Source: JACKIC01 sp964392305 (GTDB lineage Bacteria > Planctomycetota > UBA1135 > UBA2386). From it: 64,000 nucleotides of DNA. Of this stretch, positions 35,010-43,911 are shown piece by piece (within the stretch, counting starts at the first letter, position 1; each line of letters starts with the position of its first letter). Both the position numbers and the translations under genes were made by a program. Under the pieces are notes generated by a model, which was not told the origin of the DNA, did no database searches, and was given only the letters and a program-made list of their open reading frames with translations. The stretch is taken from assembly GCA_964392305.1 (NCBI GenBank), contig CAYMPV010000012.1, positions 92,488 through 156,487 on the forward strand. The letters are read 5' to 3'.

Positions 35010-36748
35010 GGCAGGAAGTCCTCCGGCGACAGCAGCCCGAACACGAGGTGATCCCCGCTCAGATGTTCGGCTCGCAGACCGTCGCCGTCGAGCCACGGCG
35101 GCGCATCGAACCGACCCAGGTAGCTGCCGATCGGCAGCCCATCCTTGCCGCCGAGCTCCCGCACGAACGACAGCATCACCCGCGTGCTCGAACTGTCCGA
35201 GAGGTCGATGCCCTCGTAGGCGGCGGCGCCCCAGCGCAGCTGTCGCACGCGGGCCTCGGCATCGCGTTCGCTGCAGCGCTGCAACACGCCACCCGCGCCG
35301 CGCCAGTAGGTACCGTCGCGATCACGCAGCAGCAGTTCGCCGCGGGGCCGCAGGTCGTCGCTGACGGCACGCAGCGACCCGTCGGTGTTGGTCTTCACGC
35401 GCAGGCGTTGCCGACACGCTGTCTGCGCGCCGGTCAGCAGCGGGGTCACCGTGCGCGACGGCAGGATGCCGCCGTCGATGCTGTTGGTGTCGCCGTCGAA
35501 GTGCCAGCGGTGGGGGCTGCGCTGGTTGTCGCGCTGCTGCGCCATCGGCGCGAGCAGCAGACGGTCGGCGGCGACCGGGAACGCTCCCGGCGTGAAGCCC
35601 GAGAACAGCGCTTCGGTGGCCACGGCGGCGACCTCGTGCCGCCGTTGGTCGAGCAGGCTCCAGCTGCGGATGCTGCCGCGCACGCCGAAACCGTCGTGCA
35701 AGAGACCGTAGAGCAGCATCACCGCGGTGGTGCCAAAACCCAGCAACGGCACCGTCAGCAGCGCCAGCATCGGTTGCTTACGGCGCCGCAGGTAGAAGAA
35801 GTTGACCGGCCCCGCGACCACCGCGAAGGCCAGGATCACCAGCAGGAACACCGTGACCGAGACGTTGCCGAGCCCGGGGATCTCGACCGGGTCGCGCAGT
35901 TCGCGCGGCAACGGCCAGATGCCGCCGCCGGGACCGGGCAGCAACCGTATCGTCTCCGCAGTCGCTTCGCCGGCGAGCCGCACGTCGAGCGCGACGCAAC
36001 GCCCCAGGCCGTGTCGGGCGACACCGTCGCGCAACGCCAGTTCGCCTAGTTCCCGCAACGCGCCGGCGGGCAACAGTTCGGGACCGCCGATCGCGACGGT
36101 GCCGCCGGCGTGTACGAACCGCCGCAGCGCCTCCTGCTGCGGACCCGGCACGTTGCTGCGGCCGTCGACCAGCACCACGTGGAAGGCCGTGAACATGCGC
36201 CAGTCGTCGGGCAGGTCGCCGGGGGCGCACACCTCGACGTCGGGTTTGACCTTCGTCGACCGCTGCAGTTGTTGCATCACGTCGATGGCGCCCGCGAGCA
36301 GTTCGGAGCGATCGGTCACCAGCAGACCGGCGTGGCCACCGCCAGAACGGTTGCCGCGCAGGTCGCCGAATTCGGGATTGCCGTCGATGGTGACCCGCAG
36401 GTCGAATTGCTGCGTCGCGGCCGTCGGGAGCAGCAGGAACACGCGGCTGCGCTCGCCGGGCTGCAGCAGGACGACCCGATGCAAGGCGACGTCCGCGGGC
36501 ACCCACGGTTGGGTGCCGATCTCGATCTCGATGCGGTGTGGCTGGCTGTCGACGCCGACCGCCTCGACGCGCACGAACGACGCGCCCCAGCCGATGCCGC
36601 TGCCGAAGTACGGCGTGACCTGCACCGAGCACAGCTGCCGGCCGTCGACCTGGCGCGTGAACACCCGTTCCTGCGCCAGCGGTGCACCCAGGCCGAGACC
36701 GATCCAGGACAACAACAGCGGCAGCAGCCTGCCGCCCCACCCCCTCAC
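35006..36748 (-). CDS. exported membrane protein of the MoxR-VWA block
   Basis: A 580-residue protein with a signal peptide (residues 1-25), a large outside domain of about 280 residues, and two helices near 300-350 (VSVTVFLLVILAFAVVAGPVNFFYL and PMLALLTVPLLGFGTTAVMLLYG). A C-terminal domain follows. The block FVHAGGTVAIGGPELLPAG resembles the class I amidotransferase-like part of DUF4350-type proteins found in such operons. It starts with GTG overlapping the MoxR stop (GTGA). Biochemical role unknown. Confidence 0.78.
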   Translation of the reverse strand: MRGWGGRLLPLLLSWIGLGLGAPLAQERVFTRQVDGRQLCSVQVTPYFGSGIGWGASFVRVEAVGVDSQPHRIEIEIGTQPWVPADVALHRVVLLQPGERSRVFLLLPTAATQQFDLRVTIDGNPEFGDLRGNRSGGGHAGLLVTDRSELLAGAIDVMQQLQRSTKVKPDVEVCAPGDLPDDWRMFTAFHVVLVDGRSNVPGPQQEALRRFVHAGGTVAIGGPELLPAGALRELGELALRDGVARHGLGRCVALDVRLAGEATAETIRLLPGPGGGIWPLPRELRDPVEIPGLGNVSVTVFLLVILAFAVVAGPVNFFYLRRRKQPMLALLTVPLLGFGTTAVMLLYGLLHDGFGVRGSIRSWSLLDQRRHEVAAVATEALFSGFTPGAFPVAADRLLLAPMAQQRDNQRSPHRWHFDGDTNSIDGGILPSRTVTPLLTGAQTACRQRLRVKTNTDGSLRAVSDDLRPRGELLLRDRDGTYWRGAGGVLQRCSERDAEARVRQLRWGAAAYEGIDLSDSSSTRVMLSFVRELGGKDGLPIGSYLGRFDAPPWLDGDGLRAEHLSGDHLVFGLLSPEDFLP

Positions 36749-37761
36749 CGCACCCCCTCGGGCAAGGGCCGCTGCACGGCCGGCACGCTGTCGAGCGCGG
36801 CGGCGACCACCGCCTCGGCGTCGACGCCGCGCACCGTCGCCGCGTGCTGCAGCACGATGCGGTGCGTCAGCGCGGGCCGCGCGACGCGCGAAACGTCGTC
36901 GAAGTCGACGTTGGGGCGGCCGGCGAGCAGCGCCGCGGCGCGCGCCGCTTCACCGATCGCGATCGCGGCGCGCGGCGAGGCGCCGAAGCGCACGCTGTCG
37001 CGCACCAACTGCGGGGCGCCGTCACCTGCGGCGTGGGTCGCGGCGACCAGGCGGGCGATGTAGTTGGCGACCGCGTCGGGCAGGAAGATGCCGTCGACGA
37101 GCTCGAACAGTTCGTGCAGTTCGGTGCTGCTGCAGGCCACCGCCAGCGCCGGCGGTTCACCGCGGCGGCGGCTGGTGAGGATGCGCGTCATCACGTCGGC
37201 GTCGACACCGGGCACGGTGACCTTGAACAAGAAGCGGTCGAGCTGCGCCTCGGGCAACGGGTAGGTGCCTTCGAGTTCGATCGGGTTCTGCGTCGCCAGC
37301 ACGAAGAACGGCAGCGGCAGGTCGTGGGTCTCGCCGAGTACGGTGACGCGCCGCTCCTGCATCGCCTCGAGCAGGGCCGACTGGGTCTTCGGCGACGCGC
37401 GGTTGATCTCGTCGGCGAGCACGACGTTGGCGAACAGCGGCCCCGGCTGGAAGACGAACCGGCGTTGGCCGTCCTGTTCCTGCAGGATCGGGCCGCCGGT
37501 GATGTCACCGGGCAGGATGTCGGGAGTGAACTGGATGCGGCGGAAGTGCAGGCCGAGCAGGCGGCCGAGCGCCTTGACCAGTTCGGTCTTGCCGAGTCCC
37601 GGCAACCCCTCGAGCAGCAGGTGGCCGCGCGCACACAAGGCGATCACGGCGAGGTCGATCAGTTCTTCCTGACCGATCAGCACCGTGTTGCAGCCGTCGC
37701 GCAGCCGATCGAGCAGTTCCTTGCCGCGCTGGACCGCCGCGGCGCTGAGCATCTTCGTCAT
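36745..37761 (-). CDS. MoxR-family AAA+ ATPase
   Basis: A 338-residue AAA+ ATPase of the MoxR class, thought to act as a chaperone that activates VWA partner proteins. Walker A reads GLPGLGKTELVKAL, Walker B VVLADEINRASPKTQSALLEAMQE, and sensor I VLATQNPIELEGTYPLPEAQLDRF. The C-terminal lid has FGASPRAAIAIGEAARAAALLAGR. All catalytic residues appear intact. The gene overlaps both neighbours by four bases, and its DUF58 and VWA partners are encoded further along the same transcript. Confidence 0.95.
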   Translation of the reverse strand: MTKMLSAAAVQRGKELLDRLRDGCNTVLIGQEELIDLAVIALCARGHLLLEGLPGLGKTELVKALGRLLGLHFRRIQFTPDILPGDITGGPILQEQDGQRRFVFQPGPLFANVVLADEINRASPKTQSALLEAMQERRVTVLGETHDLPLPFFVLATQNPIELEGTYPLPEAQLDRFLFKVTVPGVDADVMTRILTSRRRGEPPALAVACSSTELHELFELVDGIFLPDAVANYIARLVAATHAAGDGAPQLVRDSVRFGASPRAAIAIGEAARAAALLAGRPNVDFDDVSRVARPALTHRIVLQHAATVRGVDAEAVVAAALDSVPAVQRPLPEGVR

Positions 37762-39176
37762 CGTTTCTCCCTGCCAGTCGTGCTGCCGCCAGTGGGCTCG
37801 TCCGTGCCGACACCCTCGGTGCCGAAGTAGCGCCGCACCACCGCGCGGTGACGTGGCGCCAGATCCAGTTGCCAGGTCGCGCCGCCGGCGCCCTGCGCCG
37901 CCGCGCCGCCGGCGCCGGTGTTGGCGACCGGCGCGGTCTCGGCCGGACGCGTGGTGCTGCCGACCGGCACCCAGTCCCCGGGCAAGGGGGCTCCCGGCGG
38001 CAGGCGCAAGCTGGTGTTGGCGCCACCCTGGGCATCCTCACTGAGCTGCAGCGCGGCGTGACCGGGGCCACGTCCGACCTCACCGTTGCCGCGCCCGAAC
38101 TGCCCGTCGCCGCCCTGCCCCTGCCCCTGGCCCTGCCCCTGCCCCTGGCCCAAGCCGCCGCCTTCGCCGAACGCCTGCGCCAGGCGCTGCAGTTCGCGCA
38201 ACGCCGCGGGGTCGAGCTTCTCGGCGAGCGGCCCCAGCTGTTTGGCGAGATCGCCGAGCTGGCCGAGCATCTCCTGCAGCGCCGCGGGATCGAGCGCCAG
38301 CAACGCCGGGTCGAACGAACCGTCGGGCAGCTTGGCGTTGCTCAGCAGTTCCTGCAGGTGCGGCGCGAGCTGGCTGAGCATGCCGGTGTCGGCGAGGGTC
38401 TTGGCCAGCTCGGCGAGTTGTTTGGCCGACGGCACCGCGGCGCCGGCTGCGCCGCCGCGCGCGCGTTCGGCGCCGCGCGCCATCGTGGCCAACTCCTGCA
38501 AACGCTTCTCGCGATCCAGGCGCAGTTCGAGATCGTCGAGGTCGCGCCAATCGGGCGCCTGCCCGGCTTCGGCGCGTTGCTGCAGCGCACCGAGGCGTTG
38601 CTCGAGTTCCTGCCGGACCTCTTCGGGAACGGCACCGCGATCGAACAGGTCGCGCATCGCTTCGGCGAGCTGTTCGAGTTGGGCCGTTGCCAGTTCCGCA
38701 GGAGCGGGAGTTCCGAGCCCGGCCGGCGGCGGCAGCAGGGCCAGGACCGCGGCCAGCGCAACGGCTGCCAGAGGGCGCGGCATGGCGCGCGACCACTCGG
38801 CGTGCGGCGACGCCGCGCCGGCACCCTGCAGCGCCCTGTCCAGCTGGGCAGCGTAGGTCGCGTCGAGTTGATTGCCGGCGTGCGCGGTGAGCAACAGCCC
38901 GCCCAGGCCCAGACGCCGGTCGAGGTGCGCGGCCGCCAACGCCGGTGACAAGCGCTGCCGCCGCGCGCGCCACCACGCGTAGGCGATGATCGGCGCCGCC
39001 GACCACGCCCAATGCCAGCTCGGCGGCAGGTAGCCCCCAGTCAACCGCACGCCGAGTTGCATCGCGGCGAACCCCAGCGCGACGACCAGCAGGCCGCGGG
39101 CCAACGACACACCGAACACCGCCGCGGTGGAGCGACGCGCAAACGCGGCGATGGCGAGGTCGGGCGAGTGGGTCAT
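37758..39176 (-). CDS. first gene of MoxR-VWA block: membrane protein with Gly-Gln repeat
   Basis: A 472-residue protein with two N-terminal helices (residues 20-70) and a third near 135-150. A long helical, Glu/Leu/Gln-rich region (residues 160-340) likely forms coiled coils, followed by a (GQ)n tract near 355 and a C-terminal APRHRAVVRRYFG. It resembles DUF4175-like proteins that precede moxR in related genomes, an inference from position and layout. The stop overlaps the moxR ATG. The 97 bases upstream separate it from the FAH-family gene, so the block promoter should lie there. Confidence 0.75.
   Translation of the reverse strand: MTHSPDLAIAAFARRSTAAVFGVSLARGLLVVALGFAAMQLGVRLTGGYLPPSWHWAWSAAPIIAYAWWRARRQRLSPALAAAHLDRRLGLGGLLLTAHAGNQLDATYAAQLDRALQGAGAASPHAEWSRAMPRPLAAVALAAVLALLPPPAGLGTPAPAELATAQLEQLAEAMRDLFDRGAVPEEVRQELEQRLGALQQRAEAGQAPDWRDLDDLELRLDREKRLQELATMARGAERARGGAAGAAVPSAKQLAELAKTLADTGMLSQLAPHLQELLSNAKLPDGSFDPALLALDPAALQEMLGQLGDLAKQLGPLAEKLDPAALRELQRLAQAFGEGGGLGQGQGQGQGQGQGGDGQFGRGNGEVGRGPGHAALQLSEDAQGGANTSLRLPPGAPLPGDWVPVGSTTRPAETAPVANTGAGGAAAQGAGGATWQLDLAPRHRAVVRRYFGTEGVGTDEPTGGSTTGREKR
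38113..38148. repeat. 18-bp unit repeated twice inside a coding region
   Basis: Two perfect copies of an 18-base unit (38113-38130, 38131-38148), itself built from CCCTG-type subunits. They encode the Gly-Gln run of the protein above and are likely to vary in copy number. Confidence 0.85.
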
Positions 39177-39273
39177 GAACGACGGGCGGTTGGCGCGGCA
39201 GCCGGCGGGCGCGCTTCGACGGGCGGGCGGTCGTTTTATTTGCTCGGGCTGCTGGCGGCCATGCCCGAACGGC

Positions 39274-40215
39274 TCAGGCGGGAGGAGTTTCCGCCGCCTG
39301 CCGTGCGGCCGGATCCTCGGCCACCGACTCGGCCACCGACTCCGCGACCACCGGATTGCGCAACACGCCGAGCCCTTCGACCTCGACCTCCATCACGTCG
39401 CCGGCCACGACCGGGCCGACACCTTCGGGCGTGCCCATGGCGATCAGGTCCCCGGGCCGCAGCGTGGTGCAGCGCGCCATCGCCGCGAGCGCAGCGCCGA
39501 TCGGGAACACCATCGCGCTGGTGCGCGCGTCCTGGCGCACCTCGCCGTTGACGCGCATCACCACGCGCAGATCGTCGGCCGACAGCGCGTCGGCTGGCAC
39601 CACGAACGGACCCACCGGACAGAACGTGTCGAGCGCCTTGCTCCGCAGCCACGGATACTTCTGCTCGCGGTCCTGCCCCTGCAGCTTGCGCGCGGTGACG
39701 TCGTTGAGCGTCGTGTAGCCAGCGACCAGCGCCGACGCCTGCGCCTCGCCGACGTACTTACGCCCGCGCTGCTCGGGGTCGGCGAAGCCGAGCACCAGGC
39801 CGAGTTCGGCCTCGTGATCGACGCGCGTCGTGAGCCAGTGCGGAATCACCACCGGGGCGCCGTGCGCGACCAGCGTGTCCGGCAACTTGGCGAAGAAGAT
39901 CGGCTCGGCCGGCGCCTGTCCCCCCATCTCCTTGGCGTGCGCGACGTAGTTCTTGGCCAGGCACAGGATCTTGCCGGGCCGCGGCACCGGCACCGCGAAC
40001 TGCACCGGCGCGGTCATGCGCGTGGCCCGCGCCATGCGCGCGGCGAGGTCGGCGGCGCGCAGTGCCCCCTGGTTGAGCAGGCTGTGCACGTCGAGCGGAC
40101 CGAGGTCGAACCAGTGTGGCCCGGCGGGATCGACGGCGCCGACGTGCTCCGCGCCAGCGCGCACGAACCGGAACCAGGCCGGCACGGCCGGCAGGCCGGC
40201 CTCGTCAAGGGTCAC
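39274..40215 (-). CDS. fumarylacetoacetate hydrolase-family protein
   Basis: A 313-residue FAH-fold enzyme. Blocks seen are CLAKNYVAHAKEMGGQAPAEPIFFAK, DHEAELGLVLGFA (metal-binding Glu region), AGYTTLNDVTARKLQ, FCPVGPFVVP, RTSAMVFPIGAALA and LIAMGTPEGVGPVVAGD. Family members hydrolyse or decarboxylate beta-keto acids such as fumarylpyruvate, 2-hydroxyhepta-2,4-diene-1,7-dioate or oxaloacetate; the substrate cannot be chosen. It starts with GTG overlapping the stop of the prenyltransferase-repeat gene. The tail repeats AESVAESVAED. No other aromatic degradation gene is nearby. Confidence 0.9.
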   Translation of the reverse strand: MTLDEAGLPAVPAWFRFVRAGAEHVGAVDPAGPHWFDLGPLDVHSLLNQGALRAADLAARMARATRMTAPVQFAVPVPRPGKILCLAKNYVAHAKEMGGQAPAEPIFFAKLPDTLVAHGAPVVIPHWLTTRVDHEAELGLVLGFADPEQRGRKYVGEAQASALVAGYTTLNDVTARKLQGQDREQKYPWLRSKALDTFCPVGPFVVPADALSADDLRVVMRVNGEVRQDARTSAMVFPIGAALAAMARCTTLRPGDLIAMGTPEGVGPVVAGDVMEVEVEGLGVLRNPVVAESVAESVAEDPAARQAAETPPA

Positions 40216-41972
40216 CGGCAGTGCTCCAGCGCGACCATCGCGTAGCAGGTGCAGAGCAGATCGAGCCCTTCCATCCAGCGCGTGTTCTTGCCGTTGATCC
40301 AGGTGCCGTCGGCGCGCTGCATGCCCTCGAGGTGTGCCCGCAGTTCCTTGCGCCAGGCGACCTCGGTGGTCTTCTCGGCACCTTCGATCATCTCGACCTT
40401 GTTGATCGTCTCGAGGCCGGCGGCGTCGAGCGCCTGCGCCAGCACCATGTAGTAGTAGAACAGGCCCTGATACTGCACCTTCTCACCGAGCGCCGGGTCG
40501 GCGCCGGGGTTGACGGCCAGGGTCCAGTTGCGGCGGATCCAGTCGACCGCCGCCACGACGCGCGGGTCGCCACCCTTGACGCCGGCGAGCGTGTACGACT
40601 TGAGCAACGCGTAGGTCATCGAGCCGTAGCTGCGCGCCACCGACTTGCCGTTGGGCAGCACCACGTAACCCGCCGCGCTGTTGCCCGGGTAGTAGGACGC
40701 GCCGCCGTCGTCGCCCGAGGTCGCGTCGAGGATCACGCCCTCGCGGTCGGGATCGGGCAGCTTGCCGGAGAAGTCGTTCACGGACTTGAGGTTCTGGGTG
40801 CGCTGCAAGAACACCAGGGCCTTCTGGAACGCCTCGTTGTCGGGCGGCAGGCCGGTCGCACGCAGCGCTTCGAGCGAGAAATGCAGGTTGCTGAGATCGC
40901 CGCGCTGCGCGCCGCCGTAGCCGATCGAGCCGTAGTCGCGATCGCTGCGTTGATAACCACCGGCTTCGCTGTTCTGGAACGCGAGGATCGCGCGCTGGGC
41001 CTTCTGCAGAGCGGGCGCCACGGCCGGGTCGTCCCAGCGCGACAGCGCGCCGACCACCACGCAGGTGGTGTAGTTGAGCACCTGTTTGCCGAAGGTGCCG
41101 TCCTCGTTCTGCTGCGTCAGCAACCAGCGCAGACCCGCCTCGATCGCCGCCTGCTCGTCCTTGGTGCGCTGCGCCTTGGGCTTGCTCTGCAACGCCATCA
41201 GGCCGAAGCCCGTGAACGCCGGATCGGGAAACGACTGCCCGCCCATCGACACCGAGAACACACCGTCCTTCTGTTGCTGCATCAGCCAGCCGAAGGCCTT
41301 GGCCTGCACCGGTGACCACGTCGCGGCGGCGGCGGCGGGATCCTGGGCGCCATCGAGCTTGCGGTTGGCGGCCTGGCAGGCGACGAGGTGCAGCAGCGTC
41401 TCGGCGGCCTGGGCGCGGTCGAGCGCGACGCCGCCGTCGATCCAACCGCGCGCGCGCTTCGCCGCCTCGGCGCCGAGTTGTTCGGGGAACACGTCCGCGC
41501 GCACCTGGCCGAGCACCTGCGAAACCCGCGCGTCGAAACCGTCGAGCACCTCATCGGTGCGGCGCGCCTCGAGCCAGGCGCGGGCCTTGTTGACCTCCTC
41601 GCGGTAACCGTCGGGGTTGATGCTCTGCAGCGCCTCGACCACCCAGGCGGTGGTGTTCACGTCGCCAAAGCTGCCGTCGGCGGCGCGCGCCTTGAACAGG
41701 AACGCGATCGAGGGCCGCACCACCGGGCCGTCGCTGATGTGGTAGTGACGGTGGCAGTGCGCCATCGCCGCGAGCAGCTTGGCCGTGGTCAAGGCGTCGT
41801 TGCCGAGCGCTTCCATGCCGGCCGTCAGGGCGCTGCCGCGCACCGTGTTGATCAGCGAGTCGACCTCACCCTTGTAGATGGTGCCCTTCTTGCGCGGTGT
41901 GCCTTCCTGGGCGCACAGCACGGCAGAGGTCAAAGCGAGCAGTCCGAGAGTCGTGCGGAGGATCCTGTTCAT
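40212..41972 (-). CDS. secreted prenyltransferase/squalene cyclase-type repeat protein
   Basis: A 586-residue exported protein with signal peptide MNRILRTTLGLLALTSAVLCAQ, which fixes the start at 41972. Repeats of the alpha/alpha-barrel type (QQQKDGVFSVSMGG, TQQNEDGTFGKQ, MQRADGTWINGK) span the protein. There is no DxDD motif of squalene-hopene cyclases, and export makes cyclase activity unlikely; such proteins are frequent in planctomycetes with unknown function. The conserved patch SGDDGGASYYPGNSAAGYV may be a site of interest. Divergent by 31 bases from the DUF2064-VOC gene. Confidence 0.85.
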   Translation of the reverse strand: MNRILRTTLGLLALTSAVLCAQEGTPRKKGTIYKGEVDSLINTVRGSALTAGMEALGNDALTTAKLLAAMAHCHRHYHISDGPVVRPSIAFLFKARAADGSFGDVNTTAWVVEALQSINPDGYREEVNKARAWLEARRTDEVLDGFDARVSQVLGQVRADVFPEQLGAEAAKRARGWIDGGVALDRAQAAETLLHLVACQAANRKLDGAQDPAAAAATWSPVQAKAFGWLMQQQKDGVFSVSMGGQSFPDPAFTGFGLMALQSKPKAQRTKDEQAAIEAGLRWLLTQQNEDGTFGKQVLNYTTCVVVGALSRWDDPAVAPALQKAQRAILAFQNSEAGGYQRSDRDYGSIGYGGAQRGDLSNLHFSLEALRATGLPPDNEAFQKALVFLQRTQNLKSVNDFSGKLPDPDREGVILDATSGDDGGASYYPGNSAAGYVVLPNGKSVARSYGSMTYALLKSYTLAGVKGGDPRVVAAVDWIRRNWTLAVNPGADPALGEKVQYQGLFYYYMVLAQALDAAGLETINKVEMIEGAEKTTEVAWRKELRAHLEGMQRADGTWINGKNTRWMEGLDLLCTCYAMVALEHCR

Positions 41973-42003
41973 GATGGCGGGGTCGGAAGTTAGAACCGGC
42001 CGG

Positions 42004-42972
42004 ATGGCGCAGCCAACGGAATCCGGTACGGGTGGTTCAAGGGCCGGCGAACGCGGGCCGGCGCTCGCCGTGCTGGCCACGGCGCCGCGCCCCGGACTGG
42101 TGCTGCAGGGTTGCTGCCCACCGCTCACGCCCACCGAAGCCGGGGCGCTGCAGACGGCGTGGCTCAAGCAGGTTGTGCAAGAACTGCCCGGCGCCGCGGT
42201 GTTCCTGTTCGGTCGACCCGCCGACGCCATGCCGATGCTGCGCTACTTCGCCGGCCCGGGTGTGGAACTCCGCGAGTGGCCGGCCACGGTGAGCCCGGGC
42301 AGCGGCGCCGAGCCGATGCTGGCCGCGGCCGCGGCGCTGTTCAACGCCGGCCACGGCCCGGTGCTGGTGCGCGGCGTCGACGCACCGCAACCGCAGCAGG
42401 CAGACCTGCTCGCGTGCCTTGCCGCCTGCCAGCGCGGTGAGTTCGTCTGGGCGCCCGACCAGCGCGGCGACCCGTGGCTGTGCGGGTTTGCCGACGCCGC
42501 GCAACTGCAGGCACTGCTGCAGGCCGGGCCTTCGGGCCGCGCGCTGGCGGACGCGGTGGCCGTGCGCCGCGGGCCGTGGGCCCGCACGATCCGCGACCAG
42601 CTCGACCTGCCGATGCTGTGGCACGAACGCTGCGGCGCCGACGCCGGCCCACCGACCCTGCCGGTGCGCGACCTGCAGAGCGCGCTGCAGTTCTTCGAGA
42701 CGGTGTTCGACACCGAACTGCGGTCGCGCGACGACAACCAGGCGCTGATCGCCGCGCCGACGTTCCCGCTGCGGCTGCAGCAGCGCGGCCTGGACTTCGT
42801 CGCCAACGGCGTCTGCCTGCAAGTCGACGACGCCAAGGCCTTGTTCGCTTCGCTACAGCCGCACGACGTCGTCGCCCCGGGTGATCGGCCGGCGCTGGCC
42901 ACCGATGGCCGCTGGGACTTCACCACCACCGATCCGTTCGGCAACCGGTTGACGTTCCGCGGGCCGGACTGA
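42004..42972 (+). CDS. DUF2064-like glycosyltransferase domain fused to VOC/glyoxalase domain
   Basis: A 322-residue protein in two parts. Residues 20-215 resemble DUF2064 (TIGR04282-like, GT-A fold): LAVLATAPRPGLVLQG, AAALFNAGHGPVLVRGVDAPQPQQADL and VWAPDQRGDPWLCGFAD. The usual KTRL after the PG and the usual DGGY-type motif are changed, so nucleotide-sugar binding may be lost. Residues 218-322 form a VOC domain (LPVRDLQSALQFFETVFDTELRSRDDNQALI, ending TTTDPFGNRLTFRGPD). I have not met this pairing. TAGAAC lies seven bases before the ATG. Function unknown. Confidence 0.72.
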   Translation: MAQPTESGTGGSRAGERGPALAVLATAPRPGLVLQGCCPPLTPTEAGALQTAWLKQVVQELPGAAVFLFGRPADAMPMLRYFAGPGVELREWPATVSPGSGAEPMLAAAAALFNAGHGPVLVRGVDAPQPQQADLLACLAACQRGEFVWAPDQRGDPWLCGFADAAQLQALLQAGPSGRALADAVAVRRGPWARTIRDQLDLPMLWHERCGADAGPPTLPVRDLQSALQFFETVFDTELRSRDDNQALIAAPTFPLRLQQRGLDFVANGVCLQVDDAKALFASLQPHDVVAPGDRPALATDGRWDFTTTDPFGNRLTFRGPD

Positions 42973-43078
42973 GCGTTGCGACGCGACCTCGTTGCCATCG
43001 GCGCCGCGACGCACGGGGCACCATCCTGAGAAGCGATTCGGCCCGGCGCGGGTCGGCCTGTTATCCTTCCTGCGCCGC

Positions 43079-43846
43079 ATGTTCCGCGACCGGTCCGTTT
43101 CCCTCGTCATCCCCGCCTACAACGAGGAGGAGACGATCTCGCAGGTGGTCACCGAGTTCCGGGATCAACCGCACCTCGACGAGATCGTGGTGGTCGACAA
43201 CAACTGCCGCGACCGCACCGCCGAACTCGCCGCCGCCGCCGGCGCACGCGTGGTCGCCGAGAGCCGGCCCGGCTACGGCGCGGCGCTGCTCGCCGGCATG
43301 GACGCGGCCAAGGGTGACATCCTGGTGCTGGTCGAGGCCGACGGCAGCTTCCGCGCGCGCGACGTAGAGAAGCTGCTCGTCTACCTGGAGGACGCCGGCA
43401 TGGTGCTCGGCACGCGCACGACGCGGCAGATGCTCGAGCAGGGCGCGAACATGCGTTCGATCCTGCGGTGGGGCAACGTGTTCATGGCGAAGTTCCTGCA
43501 GCTGCTGTGGCTGCGCCCACACGAGCCGCGCTTCACCGACGTCGGCTGCACGTTCCGGGCGCTGACCCGCGAGACGTTCGCGAAGATCCGCCCGCGGTTG
43601 TCGCAGACCGGCCCGGCGTTCTCACCCGAGATGATGTGTGCGGCGCTGCAGGAACGCTGCCGCATCATCGAGATCCCGGTCACCTATGCGCCGCGCATCG
43701 GCGGTGAGAGCAAACACTCCGACACCTTCTGGCGGCAGGCGCGCACGGCCTGGATGATGTGGAAGACGATCTGTCGCAAACGATTCTTCGAACGTTCGCG
43801 GCCGGTCCGTCAGGGCGACGATGCCGACCGCGTCGGGCGACGATAG
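43079..43846 (+). CDS. GT2-family glycosyltransferase
   Basis: A 255-residue GT-A glycosyltransferase of the dolichyl-phosphate-mannose synthase-like group, without membrane helices. Motifs are SLVIPAYNEEETISQVV, EIVVVDNNCRDRTAELA and the metal-binding LVEADGSFRARDVEKLL. The later FTDVGCTFRALTRETFAKI aligns with the acceptor region of UDP-sugar-lipid transferases. The ATG at 43079 fits the fold; further upstream the frame is implausible. It leads a small cluster with two methyltransferases, suggesting synthesis or decoration of a surface glycan. Confidence 0.93.
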   Translation: MFRDRSVSLVIPAYNEEETISQVVTEFRDQPHLDEIVVVDNNCRDRTAELAAAAGARVVAESRPGYGAALLAGMDAAKGDILVLVEADGSFRARDVEKLLVYLEDAGMVLGTRTTRQMLEQGANMRSILRWGNVFMAKFLQLLWLRPHEPRFTDVGCTFRALTRETFAKIRPRLSQTGPAFSPEMMCAALQERCRIIEIPVTYAPRIGGESKHSDTFWRQARTAWMMWKTICRKRFFERSRPVRQGDDADRVGRR

Positions 43847-43911
43847 ACTGCTGCGCCGCAAATGCGTGACCTTCGCCCGATGAGGACGACACCGGACCGT
43901 GAGGGCTGCTG

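Noticed and set aside
40212..41972. Squalene-hopene cyclase
   Set aside because: Signal peptide, no DxDD motif and no cyclase length; only the alpha/alpha repeat fold is shared.
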